This document shows positions 1 to 11,988 of a stretch of DNA of 64,000 bases, in pieces. The DNA comes from Ascaphus truei (Eukaryota; Chordata; Amphibia; Anura; Ascaphidae), in NCBI GenBank assembly GCA_036426205.1, contig WSYH01000855.1, forward strand, positions 62,001 to 126,000. Reading direction: 5' to 3'. Every line of letters starts with the position of its first letter. The stretch's first letter is position 1. The translations under genes were made by a program, and so were the position numbers. Under the pieces are notes generated by a model, which searched no databases, was not told the origin of the DNA, and worked only from the letters and a program-made list of their open reading frames with translations.

Positions 1-283
1 AGGATATGGAAACAAAGGATACAGAAGCATGTCTGTAATATAGTAAAAGGTTTTACTTTACATAGCCTTTCCAGACATTTAAAAAAAACGTCATGCACAA
101 GATCCGAGTGGTATGAGCTTTAAAGGGATAGAAGCTGAACACATAACCATTGTGTAAAGGAGGAGGTGGTGATATACTAAATAAACTATCTAAAAAAGAG
201 ACCTATTGGATCTTCAAACTACATACAATGACACCTGTTGGTTTGAATGATGGTTTGGATCTAGAACCTTATATTAGAGAGTT
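1..283 (+). pseudogene. Penelope-like element, C-terminal protein fragment
   Basis: Reading across frameshifts gives pieces ending in SRHFKK, then KGIEAEHITIV, then a GGGDILNKLSKKETYWIFKL segment and a TPVGLN motif. This order (SRHF, KGIE, K.ETYWIFKL, P.GLN) is what I know from the region downstream of the GIY-YIG endonuclease of Penelope-like elements. The same motifs occur on the minus strand near 57000-57226, so the pattern is seen twice in the window. The left part lies outside the window. It is broken and non-functional. The family call is from motif memory, fairly sure. Confidence 0.6.
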
Positions 284-662
284 GTATATATGTCTCTTTC
301 TGATTGTACTCTGGTGCATGGGAATATATATAATATATACATATATAATACTGTTCAATTTTGCAATGCAATGCTTTTGAAATAAACCAGCGTCTTATCA
401 AATGAATGGGCGTTGCGGTGTCTTCCACCCCCGGAAGAAGTCTTATGTTAAAGCACCTGAGTACTATGATATGAAATATCCCGGCCAAAAGGGACTAACT
501 GCAAGCTATGGCTTAACATAACCGGTTGTCCACTGTTTATGTTAAAGTTGTTAAAATGCTAGGCTTACGCAACAGATCCGCAACAGATCCCACATCTCAA
601 AACATATAACCTGACTGCAATTGGAGCCCCGAATAAAATGAATGTTGTATTATATTGTAGCA
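284..662. other. No gene; PLE 3' tail and unassigned DNA
   Basis: Short AT-rich stretch following the PLE fragment. No reading frame or repeat end is convincing. It is presumably the untranslated tail of that element and the target into which the Helitron at 663 inserted. Confidence 0.4.
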
Positions 663-2225
663 CTAGCTGATATACCCGGCGTTGCCCGGGCGTGGAAGGG
701 CAGGGGGCATGGAGTGGAAGGGCGGGGGGGAGGGGCGTCAAAGGGCGGGGGGGGCCAAAGGGTGGGGAGGGCAAACAGCAGGGGGGCAAAGGGCAGGGAG
801 GGTGTGGGGGGCAAGGGCAAGGCGGGGGGGGCAAGCAGGGCCATGGAGGTGTGGGCAAGTGGGCGGCGAGCTGGGGCAAGTGGGCAGGGTACGGTGGGGC
901 AACGGCAGGTGCAGGAGTGTGCCAAAGGTGCAGGGAGGGGCAGAAAGGCTGGAGAGGGCAGGGGAATGGGCTTGGGGGGCAGGGGAACAGGGGCTTGGGG
1001 GGGGCAGGGTGGTAGTAAGGCATGGGCGGGCAGGGGGCGGGAGTGGCAAGGTGGGGAAGGGCATGGAGGAGAGGGTACAAAGGGCAGGGGGAGGGGAGGC
1101 ATGAGGGGCAGGGCAGGGGGAGGGAGGCAGGGGGCAAATGTGCAGGTGAGGGAAAGGCAGGGGGCAAAGTGGACAGGGGATGGAGGCAGTGGTCAAAAGG
1201 GCAGGGGGAGGGAGGCAGGGGGCAAAAGGCAGGGGGAGGTCGGGCCAGGAGAGGGTCAGGGGAGGGAGTGCATGGAGCAAGGGCCGGGGGAGTAGGGCAG
1301 GGGGCAAAGGGCAGGGGGAGGATGGCAGGGGCAAGGCCATGGGAGGAGGGCAGCAGGGGCAAAGGCTAGGGGGGGGGAGGGGCAAGGGCAAAGGGCCTGG
1401 AGGGATGGCACATGGGGAAGTGGTGCAACGGGGATGATGGCGAGGGCAAAGGTCAGGGAGGGCAGGAGGGGGGGCAAGGGGCAGGGGGCATGGCAGATAG
1501 GGTAGGGGCAGGGAGTTTAGAGTGGTGTGGGCAAAGGGGCAATTAGGGAGTCAGGGATGCGTAAATAACCCATTCCCCTGCGGTTGCCTCCTCACCTTGC
1601 ACACAGCCGCGCTCCTGTTCTACGGGTACCGTCCGGCCCCTCCTCCTCAACCTCGGGTCCTCAAAGCGGAGAGGCTGAGACGCTCCCAATTGAGGAGGTG
1701 CTGCGCCTCCCGCGGGGAGAGGCGGAGACAGCCTGAGGATCGGCCTCGTGGTGGGAGCGGTCCTGTGGAGGGAGAGCCGCAATAGATCGTGCTCCTGTGT
1801 TTTTGGGTTGGTGGGTGTGGATAAGCGGCGGGGTGGTGGCGGGGGGAGAGGCGGTGGGGAGTAAGGGGGGTGAGTGGGCAGGGGGTGAGGGAGAGCGCCG
1901 GGTGAGGGAGTGGCCTATGGGTGGTGAGAGCCGTGGGGACGCTCTCGGGGATGGTCAGCTGGGGGAGCGGCCTATGTGAGGGGAGAGCCGCAGAGAGCGT
2001 GGGGGAGGGGGGGGGGTGGTTGTGTGTGTGTGTCTCCGTCTCTCCTTTGGCCCGTCACTCTGCCTCAGGCCAATGAGAGGTGTGCTGGGGCGGGCGGGCC
2101 AAGGGAGCAATCTCATTGGCCTGGCCCAAGGTCCAATGGGATTGCCGCTAGCGACACAGGGAGGGACACAGGGAGACACATACAGACACAGAAACATATG
2201 ACGCTTTCACAAATATATAGTAAGA
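663..2225 (-). mobile_element. Non-autonomous Helitron
   Basis: Read on the minus strand the element starts TCTTACTATATATTTGTG (ends at 2225) and finishes with a GC-rich hairpin (plus-strand CCCGGCGTTGCCCGGG, 675-690) about 12 bases before a terminal CTAG (663-666). It lies between a host A (662) and a host T (2226). A 5' TC, a 3' CTRR with a preceding hairpin, and insertion between A and T without duplication are the hallmarks of Helitrons. No Rep/helicase protein is present, so it would depend on an autonomous relative. Its interior is a G-rich minisatellite (about 690-1510) and a GC-rich right part. Both termini agree with the superfamily, so this is a firm call for class, not for family. 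Confidence 0.75.
690..1510. repeat. G-rich minisatellite inside the Helitron
   Basis: Degenerate tandem units around GGGCAAAGGGCAGGGGGAGG with very few C or T bases on the plus strand. All long open frames here on both strands (proline/alanine/leucine-rich on minus, glycine/arginine-rich on plus) are by-products of this composition. The many G runs could form G-quadruplexes; that is inference. Confidence 0.8.
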
Positions 2226-2635
2226 TTATAAAGCAATGCTGAGTCCCACTACACACTTCTACACATATAAGTAACATATTCACAAAGCAGCAGAAGTTGT
2301 TCTGTGTGCGCATTCCTGAAAACCCCCACTGCATGTATAAATCACACCGCTTTGCAGTAATCAACAAGCTAATAAAAAAAATTTCAAAAGTGCTTGCACA
2401 AGCAAATCTGTTGCGGTCGTTTGCAAGAATGAACTCCGTACACACATTTTTTTTTGTAACTTACATTTTTATTGGTTTTTAAGGTAAAACAAAAATATAG
2501 CTTACATCCATTGTTTCTCTTAATAACCATTGTAATACATTAGTAGCAATCAGTCAGACGGATATCTTAAATAAAGTATAGGAGGGGGGGGTATGTCCTC
2601 TCCTCCTGCTGGCGACTCTCTCGTGTGGTATCTTA
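2226..2635. other. No gene seen
   Basis: Mixed unique-looking sequence with a short T run. No coding signal or recognised repeat end. TTA at 2633-2635 is the left target duplication of the next element. Confidence 0.4.
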
Positions 2636-2976
2636 GGCCTGGGACATAGTGCCTTTAACCAGTGCTGAGGCGCGCTGAGGCTCAGGGAAGGTGCTTTCCC
2701 TGGCCTTACACAGCGCGCCATCAGGGGGCGGGCCAGGGGCAGGCCAGTGACGTCACGGAGCTGGTTCGCCCTCATTGGGCGAACCGCTCATGTGACCGGC
2801 CCTGCGCTCCGGCAAGCGGGGAAATTTCAAAACACCATCAGACACACGCTTCCCCAAGCGTGCTGACGCATGCGCAAGCCCCTGCTAAAGCCGCTCTCAT
2901 TGCGGCTGCAGGGGCTCAGTGCCGAGCAGCAGCACGGCTCAGCACGGGTCAGCGGATAAGCCCCATGACCCAGGCC
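2636..2976. mobile_element. Harbinger-type MITE, TTA duplication
   Basis: Begins GGCCTGGGACAT and ends ATGACCCAGGCC, imperfect terminal inverted repeats, flanked by TTA at 2633-2635 and 2977-2979. A 3-bp TTA/TWA duplication and GGCC-type ends fit PIF/Harbinger. It is 341 bp, GC-rich inside and has no coding capacity. Confidence 0.7.
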
Positions 2977-3149
2977 TTAGTCAGTGAGATATTTTGGTAA
3001 TTAGTTTTATTTTGGTTTATTCTGTTCGGTCTAAGATACCACCCCATTGTCTACTCCCTGTACGGCCTCACTCCCTCCCCATTCCTGAACGTATCCTGAA
3101 TCCCCTTGAACCCACTTACATTCCACTCACCGAACAAGAACGCATCCAC

Positions 3150-3582
3150 AACTCTCATAGCCAAATTGTGGTCATCTTTACCCCTGGGATGTCTATCTGT
3201 GCCAACCAGGGCGTCCAGACTTTTAGAAAATTGACGCCAGGGTCATTAACTAATCTTGTTAATTTCTCCATCTGGCACACAAACCAAATTCTGTTCCGAA
3301 TCTTAGGAATCAATGGAATTTCTTTCTGTTTCCATAATGTTGAGATCTTGCATCTCGTTGCCGTTGCAAAATACGCAACTAATTTATTTTCTACTTTGGC
3401 TAGGCCCGGTGTCGGTCTATTTAGTAAAAATAGCCCTGGGTCCATTGGGATTGTGAGATCAAAAAAAATCTGGAGACAATCTCTAATTTTTTCCCATAAA
3501 GGGGCGATCTGAGGGCAGGACCACAGCATATGCAACAGGTCAGCTGATTCTCCACATTGTCTTGGGCACAACGGGGAGTATC
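3150..3582 (-). pseudogene. L1 ORF2 C-terminal region
   Basis: Minus-strand frame with CPRQCGESADLLHMLWSCPQ followed by PLWEKI, the Cys-rich motif and Trp-containing helix that end L1 ORF2 proteins. It is separated from the upstream part of the same ORF (5118 onward) by the CR1 insertion. About 139 residues remain open. The 3' UTR probably occupies the bases down to about 2980. Confidence 0.7.
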
Positions 3583-3590
3583 CCGTTACA

Positions 3591-5109
3591 TAGTTACATA
3601 GTAGATGAAGTTGAAAAAAGACGTACGTCCATCAAGTTCAACCTATGCTAAATTTAGACAACAGATACTGTATCCTATATCTATACTTACTCATTGATCC
3701 AGAGGAAGGCAAACAAAAAAACCCCAGTGACATATCATCCAATGATATCTCATAAGGGGAAAAATAAATTCCTTCCTGACTCCAAGAATTGGCAATCGGA
3801 TTAATCCCTGGATCAACATCCTTCCCATGTATACTTATTTGATATATCCCTGTATACCTTTCCCATCTAAAAAGATGTCCAACCTTTTTTTGAACAAATC
3901 TATTGTATCTGCCATCACAGTCTCCATGGGTAATGAATTCCACATTTTAACTGCCCTTACGGTAAAGAACCCTTTTCTTTGTTGCTGGTGAAATCTCCTT
4001 TCCTGCAACCTTAAGGGATGGCCCAGAGTCCTTTGTACTGCCCATGGGATGAACAGTTCTTTTGAAAGCTCCTTGTACTGTCCCCGAATATATTTGTATA
4101 TAGTTATCATATCCCCTCTTAGACGCCTCTTTTCTAATGTAAATAAATCTAATTTAGCTAGCCTCTCCTCATAAGTTAGATTGTCCATCCCCTTTATTAA
4201 TTTGGTGGCTCTTCTCTGCACTCTCTCTAGTTCCATAATGTCTTTTCTTAAGATTGGTGCCCAAAATTGTACTCCATATTCAAGGTGTGGTCTTACTAAT
4301 GCTTTATAAAGGGGCATAATTATGTTTACTTCCCTTCCATCCATTGCCCGTTTGATGCAAGATAAGATCTTGTTTGACTTTGCAGCTAATGCATGACTTT
4401 GGGCACTATTGCTAAGCCTGCTGTCTACAAGCACTCCTAAATCCTTCTCCATAAAATATTCCCCCAATATATCTCCATTTAATTTGTAAGTCGCCTTTTT
4501 ATTCTTGCATCCCAAATGCATAACCTTACATTTATCTGTATTAAACCTCATCTGCCATTTACCTGCCCACGTTTCCAGTCTCTCCAAGTCCTTCTGAAGA
4601 GAAATGACATCCTGCTCTGATTCTATTACCTTACACAATTTAGTATCAACAGCAAAGATGGAGACTTTGCTCTCGATCCCAACCTCAAGGTCATTAATAA
4701 ACAAGTTAAAAAGCAGGGGTCCCAGTGCCGATCCCTGAGGTACTCCACTCACGACTTTAGCCCAACCTGAAAAAGTTCCATTTATGACAACCCTCTGTTG
4801 TCTGTCCTTTAACCAGTTTTCAATACAGGTGCATATATTATTACTGAGTCCAATTTTCTTTATTTTGTACACCAACCTCTTGTGTGAAACCATATCAAAA
4901 GCCTTTGCAAAATGTAAGTTGACTACATCAACTGCATTACCCTGGTCTAAATTCCTACTTACCTCCTCAAAGAAACAAATAAGGTTAGTTTGGCAAGATC
5001 TATCCTTCATAAATCCATGCTGACTATTACTAATAATTTTGTTTTCCATTAGGTATTCCTGAATATTATCCTGTATTAAACCTTCAAGTAGTTTCCCCAC
5101 TATTTCCCA
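3591..5109 (-). mobile_element. CR1-type LINE, 5'-truncated, nested in L1
   Basis: The 3' end (plus-strand left edge) carries the TACATAGTTACATAG tail and the conserved GTTGAAAAAAGACGTACGTC stretch known from CR1/L2-like 3' ends of fish and amphibians. It holds the C-terminal half of a reverse transcriptase ORF. CCGTTACA occurs at 3583-3590 and 5110-5117, so the insertion seems to have made an 8-bp duplication. The tail overlaps the first copy in sequence, so the exact boundary is a base or two uncertain. The L1 on both sides reads as one element when this is removed. Confidence 0.85.
3835..5100 (-). pseudogene. CR1 reverse transcriptase, C-terminal 421 residues
   Basis: Starts at the 5' truncation point and stays open for 421 residues. 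Visible are the F-x-K-A-F-D block, SGVPQGSALGPLLFNLFIND, the motif-C region, KCKVMHLG, KDLGVLVD, LVRPHLEY and QFWAP...ERVQRRATK, in the order typical of CR1 clade reverse transcriptases. Two catalytic positions are altered: the motif-A aspartate is His (NLHFAKAFD) and motif C reads FAVD where FADD is expected. The endonuclease and the N-terminal palm are missing. The protein cannot be an active polymerase even though the frame is clean. Confidence 0.85.
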
Positions 5110-5117
5110 CCGTTACA

Positions 5118-6609
5118 AATCTAGATAATTTTAGTGGGGGTGAGATACAATCTCATTAATACTTTATATGCATTCTCCTTCAGTGTCGTGCAAATTGAGC
5201 TCTTGGATGCCGCCATGAAGATCGCAGTCTATTCCTCCTCTTCCAGAACCTCACCCAGATCCGCCTCCCACTGTGACATGTAACTTAATTATGTGTAACT
5301 TCTGAACTGGAACCGGTTACCTCGCTATACATTTGCGTTGTGAGTCCACAGGAATCTGTTTCTGTAAGGCAGAGCTTTTCAAATCTAGTCAATGGTGGGT
5401 GGGGATTGTGTTTGTTAAAAAATGCTCTAATCTGGAGGTATTGAAAGAATTCTGAATGTGGCATGTTTTTATCCGCTCTGATTTGTTCAAATGATTTGAT
5501 GCCATTGTTTCCCTACAGATCTCTAGGTCTAACAAAGCCGTTTTGTTTCCAAATTGAAAAGTCGGTGCTTATCAATCCTGGAGCGAAATCTGGATTGTCC
5601 CATAGAGAGGACATCAAAGAGTTTTTGGTGGTCAAGTAGCTTTTAAATGTAGGGGTCTCCCAAATTGACAACAAATTGGTCATTGAAGACAGCGGAGGTT
5701 TAGCAGACTTAAGTGCTATTTTTGGGTACCAAATAAGATTTTTTTTCAATGGAGAGCAAACCTCTCTCTCCAGTGCCACCCATTTTTTCAATGCTGGGTC
5801 CACCTGCCATTGGGAAATTTGGCATAATTGTGCCGCTTTGTAGTAGAACAACAAGCAAGGTACCACCAGCCCCCCTTCAAGGATGGTTTCATTAAAAAAA
5901 AGTTTCCCTTCACTCTTGTTTTTTTACCTCCCCAGATAAACTTGGAAATAACAGACTGAAGTGAGAGTATGTCCTTCAAACTCGGTGGCACTGGTAAAGT
6001 CCGGAATAAGTATAGGATACGTGGGAATAAATTCATTTTGACACTATAGATTTTTCCAATCCAGGAAATACTATAGGTTGACCATATTCTAAAGTCCTCT
6101 CTCAATTTGTGTAATAGTTTGGGGTAATTTGCCTTATAAAGAGTCTTAAAATCGTTTGTGATACGTATCCCAAGGTATTTGATATCCTTATGTTGCCAAT
6201 TAAAATTAAAGTTGATCGCTATTAATTTTCCATCTACTTTGGAAGATTTATGTTCAGAGCTTCTGATTTTGTTTGATTAATCTTGAAGCCTGATATTTTA
6301 TTAAATTTACCTAACAAGTCGAACAGATTCGGTAGCGAGGTTAGGGGTCTAGATAAAGTCAGAAATACGTCATCTGCGTAAAGTGCTACTTTTTGTACTT
6401 GTTGGTTGATGTCTATTCCCGAAAATCTAGGTTAAGCCATTTCTGAGCAGCTAGTGGCCCCATGCAAAGGCAAACAGGAGGGGTAACAGGGGGCACCCCT
6501 GCCTTGTGCCACTTTTAATTTTGAAAAGATCTGATGGGAAGCCCTGATGAACTACCCGTGCAGCCGGACCAGAATACAGTGCTAGGATTGCCCTCAAAAT
6601 TCTATTCCC
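5118..6609 (-). pseudogene. L1 ORF2 reverse transcriptase and thumb, broken
   Basis: From right to left on the minus strand: ILRAILALYSGPAARVVHQGFPSDLFKIKSGTRQGCP in overlapping pieces (RT motif B region, 6609-6480), a damaged stretch, then LGIRITNDFKTLYKANYP and WIGKIYSVKMNLFPRILYLF, then FIWGGKK and the LACCSTTKRHNYAKF segment (6105-5513). These follow the order of L1/Tx1 ORF2 thumb and post-RT regions. Several frameshifts and stops are present. At 6595 it continues into 16566 when the plus-strand L1 is removed. Confidence 0.75.
6596..6609. repeat. Target-site duplication of plus-strand L1 (left copy)
   Basis: AAAATTCTATTCCC here and at 16552-16565. The identical 14-mer flanks the plus-strand L1, as expected for target-primed reverse transcription, and lies within the minus-strand L1 reverse transcriptase. 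Confidence 0.85.
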
Positions 6610-6723
6610 AGAGCGCACAAACAGCGTCGGAGCGGATGCTAGCAGCCAGAGCCAGCTCCGGGGACTCCACCGAGATCGCTGCATAATTACCCTCCAAAAC
6701 CACCGAAAAAACATCCTCCCCCA

Positions 6724-7419
6724 ATGTCGGAACCTGCAGGGATGCTTCCCCCGGAGAAGGATCATAAGCCAACCAACCCCTCTGTCTCCCGTTATCTCAA
6801 GAAAGCTGCATCTCCTCTGCCTGAAATCCAAGATGGCACCCGTACTGGCACGCACTTTCACAGGCACATGCAGCTTTCACAACAACAAGGAGGAAACTTT
6901 ATGGACAGTGAACAAGAACAAGATCCAGAAGAAAACACTCAAATCACCACAAAGGTTTTAAAAGATGTATTTAAAGAAATGCATGGTGTGTTCCAACTGT
7001 CTCTTGACAAGGCTGTTGCTGAGTTTAAGGCAGATCTGAATTCTTTGTCTGAGTGAACAGTCCAACTGGAAAATAAACTTGAAGAATCCCTGCAGAGTCA
7101 AGGTTCAATGGAGGACGAGATATTCAGGCTCAACAACGAAATCAGGAATCTGAACAACACCGTCGACGACTTGGAAAATCGGGAAAGGAGACAAAATCTC
7201 AGAATAAGAAATATCCCAGAAACAGTTGCTCCGGATGAGCTGCAACCCTTCTTAATGAACCTATTCACTCAGATAGTCCCGTCGCTCCAAACAAGCGACC
7301 TTCACATGGACAGAGCCCATTGTGCCTTGGGTCCAAGATTTGCAGACCCTCGGAAATGCAGGGACATAATAGTCAAGTTACATTATTACACCACCAAGGA
7401 GAAAATAACGAGAGGCTGA
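6724..7419 (+). pseudogene. L1 ORF1 protein, one internal stop
   Basis: ATG at 6724. The frame stays in register to 7419 but has an in-frame TGA at 7054-7056. The N-terminal part is polar and low-complexity, then there is a coiled-coil stretch (ENKLEESLQSQGSMEDEIF..LNNEIRNLNNTVDDLE) and then NRERRQNLRIRNIPE, the start of the RRM-like domain of L1 ORF1 RNA-binding proteins. The protein would normally trimerise by the coiled coil and coat L1 RNA. The end of the frame near 7419 looks early compared with complete ORF1 proteins, so the C-terminal domain is probably frameshifted. Confidence 0.75.
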
Positions 7420-7834
7420 AGGAATCAAGATTTCGTGGACTTCGAAGACTCCAAGATCCAGATCTTCCAGGATCTTTCTAGATCCTATTTCAAGACAAAG
7501 AGGCCTCCGCCCAGTTACAGCGGTCATTAGAGACCATGACATCTGCCCTTTATTTTGGTCTACACAGAGACCTAGAGTTAAAAAGTGTTAGGGTGGACAT
7601 CCATGGTCCATCCCCCCATATATTTCCTGTTGTGTTTTGTATTTGTTTTTCGAACTTTTCTCCTCCCCACCAAGGTTCCCCCCCTCCCACTACCACCACA
7701 GACTATCAAGAAGGACACATTCTTCCTTCAATGCGGATTGTAGTAAGTCTACATGGACAGGTACAGACGCCTCCACACCTACATTTTATTCTACATTTTA
7801 CGATTACTAAAGAGCGAGCCTTAGTTTGTAACCC

Positions 7835-10531
7835 ATGACTACCCAACTGCCGATTAAAATAGTCTCTTTAAATGTAAAAGGAGTAAATTCAAATAATAAA
7901 AGGAGACTAGCTCTGAGATAATTTAAAAAGATGCAGGCAGATATTTTATTCCTTCCGGAAACCCATTTTAATACTTAGGATCCCCCTAATACTTTCCTAG
8001 GTATTTACCCGTTAGCTTACTACTCATCTTTTTCCAAAAAAAAGAGAGGAGTAGCCATCTTATTAAAACATGATATCCCATTTCAAATTGAAGAGATTAA
8101 AAGGGATAAGGAGGGTAGATTTATAATGGTGAGTGGTCTTCTGTCAGGGGTTAGAATTTTAGAAGAAATTGGAGGCTCCTCTTTAGGAGATATAATTTTA
8201 GAAGGAGATTTCAATATGACTTTAAACCCAGACTTGGGTAGATCCACATCACCACAGCATAAGATAGCGAATGAAGTATTTAACCAAGCAAAATATTTTA
8301 AGAAAATGACAAAAGAATTCCAACTCGAGGACGCTTGGCGCATGAAGAACAAGAAAGAAAGGGACTATAAATTTTATTCCCCCCCCCTCACATGATATAT
8401 ACACAAGAATTGATTATATATTTGTCTCAGTGAATCTTTTGGATTGAGTCGCCCACACAAATATAGGCCCCATAACATGGTCTGATCGTGCTCCAGTTGA
8501 GATGGTCCTGAAGCATCACTTTAACAGACCTAGGGTGTTTCAGTGGCGTCTAAATGAGTCGCTTTTGAACCAGACAGGGATTGAAGAACAGATAGGGAAT
8601 ATTCAGGTAGATTATTTCAAATTAAATAAAGGATCAGTCGAAAGTCTGTCCATTCTCTGGGAGGCCCTTAAAGCCTCTATTAGGGGTCAATTTATCTCAA
8701 TAGCTTCATATAGGAAAAAGGCAAAAAATCTCAAACAGAGTAAACTTACAGCTAAAATAATCGAATTAGAACAGGAACATAAATCACGCCCTTGCAGGAA
8801 AATATATAAGCTGCTTTGCCAGACCAGAGAGGAACTACATAAATTAAGATTGGAAGACAGAGAGAAAGCACTAAAATTGACCCGTCAGACATATTATGAT
8901 AAAGACAATAAAGCAGATAAGCTTTTCGCTAGCAAGAGGTGTTAAAACTAAATTGCAAGTTTCAGCAATAAGAAGGGGTAACGAGGAAATCGCGTACAAT
9001 CCTTTTCAAATTGCTGAGAAATTCTCTAAATATTATAATAATTTGTATAATCTGGACTCATCAGACCCCAACTTTAATAAAACATTCACCAAACAAATAC
9101 TGTAGATAGCTTTGGGAGTCTGCATGCCTGTAAATAGCTATCTGTGGAGGAATCTGCAGGCCTTAATGCTAAAATAAATATTACAGAATTAGAAGAGGCT
9201 ATTAAAGGTTTGAAAGCCTCAAAAGCCCCAAGCCCGGATGGTTTTTCAAATTTATATTATATAAAATATTGGGGAATTTTAGCATCATTTTTTTTGGATA
9301 TGTTTAACAGTTTTCTATCGGGTTCCCAGATTCCCTCGCAAATGTCAAAAGCAAATCTAGTTGTGATACCTAAAGAAGGAAAAGATTCAATGAGTTGCGC
9401 AAGTTATAAGCCAATCTCACTCCTCAACAAAGATTTAAAAATATATAGTAACATTTTGGCTAATAGATTAAACCCAATTTTGCCCCGTCTAATTCATAAT
9501 GACTAGGTAGGTTTTATAAGTAAGCGTCAAGCCTCAGACAACACGCGTAAGATTACCAATATAATTGATTATTTTCAGTTCTCCAAACCTAAAGCGATGC
9601 TACTGAGTTTAGACACCGAAAAGGTGTTTGATAGGATTAAGTGGGATTTTTTAGACAGAACAATGCTGGGGTTCGGCCTCTCCGGACCATTTTTAAAAGT
9701 GGTCCAAGCCTTATATGACACTCCTACAGCCACTCTGAAAATGTCAGGGGGAAGCTAAACCAAATTAAGATCAGTAGTGGTACCAGGCAGGGTTGCCCAC
9801 TCTCCCCTATACTTTTTGCGTTGACTATCGAGCCGCTTGCAATCAGAATCAGGAAAAACTCCAATATTCAAGGAATTAAGATCGCTCAGGAACATTTTCA
9901 ATTATCTTTATTTGCTGATGATATCATTTTCACAATCTCCAATCCTCTGACATCTCTTCCCAATATACAAGATGAGCTCCCTAGGTTTAGTATGTGCTCA
10001 GGCTATAAAATTAATTAGGCCAAGTCAGAGGCTCTAAATCTAACTCTACAGGATACTGAAGTTAAGCTAATCAAATTAAATTTCAACTATCACTGGAACA
10101 ATGTAAAATTTAAATACCTAGGGATTTTTCTTACAAAGAACTATTATTCTCTCTATAAACACAACTACCCAGAACTTTTCACTAGATTAAAACGGTATCT
10201 TTTACTCTGGAACGGTAACCAAATCTCATGGATAGGCCATGTTATATCAGTTAAGATGAATATCCTGCCGAAGCTGTTCTACTGTTTTCAGATATTACCG
10301 GTTGCCATTCCGATAAAATATTTGAGGGATCTGCAGAATAAGGTCATGCTCGCACCCAGGGAAAGAGAGGGTCTGGCGGTCCCTGATAAGGAAATATTAT
10401 CTAGCCTCCCATTTGAAACAGATTTTTGGCACTCTCAAGAAAATCAATATCGTGGGTAGATCTAGAGAATATGTTTAACAGCTCGGCAGCTCTCACGGCG
10501 CTCATGTGGATCAAGAGATCAATAAAGAGTT
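7835..10531 (+). pseudogene. L1 ORF2, endonuclease and reverse transcriptase part
   Basis: Starts MTTQLPIKIVSLNVKGVNS at 7835. The apurinic-type endonuclease follows with LPETHF, KKRGVAILL and EGDFNMTLNP (8126-8394). Then come a linker (8502-9105), the RT entry KASKAPSPDGFSN (about 9212-9250), PISLLNKDLKIYSNILANR, motif A LSLDTEKVFDR (9605-9635), GTRQGCP in a shifted frame near 9784, motif C FADDI (about 9910-9925) and the thumb segment KMNILPKLFYCFQILP (10256-10300). Motif C is intact, but numerous stops and at least two frameshifts kill the ORF. The sequence continues at 15089 after the LTR element. Confidence 0.85.
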
Positions 10532-11105
10532 TGTAACAGGGGAGTAATGTGCCTTTAATCTAGCAGAGTGGTGGTTAACTGCTGGTAGTCAATTAATAAA
10601 CACCACCTGCCTAATTTAGATTGCTTACAAAAGCCTGTCTTGTGAGACAGGAAGTGACTCCTTAGCTCTGACTGAGAGCTGAACTTTGGAGACAAAGCAG
10701 TGGTTCTTGAGAGACTGACCAAGAGAACACAGATCTCTGGAGCTGACAAATAAGACTTCTAAACCTGGATGCTGATATTTTCTGTGCACGCACGGGTGCG
10801 GTTCCAGGAGAGCAGAGAAGCTTACTCTACAGCAGCTAACAGATAAGACTTTCATTCTTAAGAGACTTCTTATATCTGCTTATCTCATGCTATGTGTTTG
10901 GGTCTGGGAGAAATGCTTAACTAACGGAGATGTGAATTAATTGCATAGGATTTCACTAGAACTACTCCTAAGTGAATAGAAGCTTTGTTCCCCCCCCTGT
11001 GTTTGGATGATTTCCTGATGAAAAGGAAAAGGCACAATAAAGCCTTATTATAATTTCACCTTATAAAAGTCTCCAATTGTGTACCTCTGTGAACATCCGT
11101 CTAAT
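10532..11105 (+). repeat. 5' LTR of copy A
   Basis: 574 bp. Compared with the 3' LTR it lacks a 15-base stretch after GGGGAGTAAT and about ten bases near 10700, and its last two bases are AT where CA is expected. It contains an AATAAAGC polyadenylation-type signal near 11035. The differences mean the copy is not recent. Confidence 0.8.
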
Positions 11106-11127
11106 TATGGTGTCCGAAGTGAGATGA
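11106..11127 (+). other. Primer-binding site of copy A
   Basis: TGGTGTCCGAAGTGAGAT begins two bases after the LTR. In copy C the same site reads, on the minus strand, TGGTGTCCGAGGTGGGA. From memory it is near the complement of a tRNA-Leu 3' end (about TGGTGTCAGAAGTGGGAT). The tRNA identity is tentative; the position and the leading TGG are typical. Confidence 0.6.
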
Positions 11128-11988
11128 GAGGTGTCTTTGTAGTTAAAAAGGACCGGAGATTTTTATGTGAATTTTTTTTGTTATGCTTTTTGCCTACAAA
11201 CAGTCTAAGCAACGTAAAAAAAAAAACTCATGCAGCAGAGATCAGAGTTAAAGGGATACACACTGCACTGAAACTTACAAAACCACAGATGGACTCTTTG
11301 CCCCAATCCCAAGAGGAGAGAGACTGCTGAAGTAGCTAAACCTTATTTTGCCTATCACAAAGTGTAATATGGTCATTGAAATAGGGGTTTTGCCTTCCAG
11401 CCATAGTCAGGGTTCAAGAAGTGAGTCAGCCCTTAAAAAGGGATAGGTGTTTGTTGTTTTCAAAAGTTTTGCTGAAGCAGTGAATACAGATGGTGACCCA
11501 CGAGTGGTACTGATTTTGCAAATAAAGGTTGCCACACCGCATAGGGCTACCAGCTGTGAATGGTGTATATGCAGAAAAGTGTGAAAATTGATACAAGACT
11601 GTGCTGAAGCAGGGGAATTTTTAGCAAACAAATGCTGAGTGTAAAATTGCCCTATAGGGGAAAAAGGGATTTCTGAACTGTGTAAAAGGTTTTTCAAAGC
11701 CATTTGCTGAGAGTTGAGTCACCCTGCCGGGAATGAAAGAAATAGTCCACTGCAAAGAATGTTTTTTTTTCTGCAAGTAAAAAAAGTCTGCCTATATATA
11801 TCTTGGGAGCAAAAACAGACACCCAAAGTGTGAAGTGTGAATGCCATAATACCCAAAGATGAGACTGAAAATTACTGAACTCAGACAAAAAAACAAATTC
11901 TGTTGCTGAAGCGGAGAGATTACACCTAGCAACTGCAAAGATTACACCTAGCAACTGCAAATCTTGTATACCTGATGAGAGAAAATGC

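Noticed and set aside
565..1477. Long open frames on both strands, including a 265-residue Pro/Ala/Leu-rich one
   Set aside because: They arise from the G-rich minisatellite; low-complexity, overlapping in several frames, no start context or motif.
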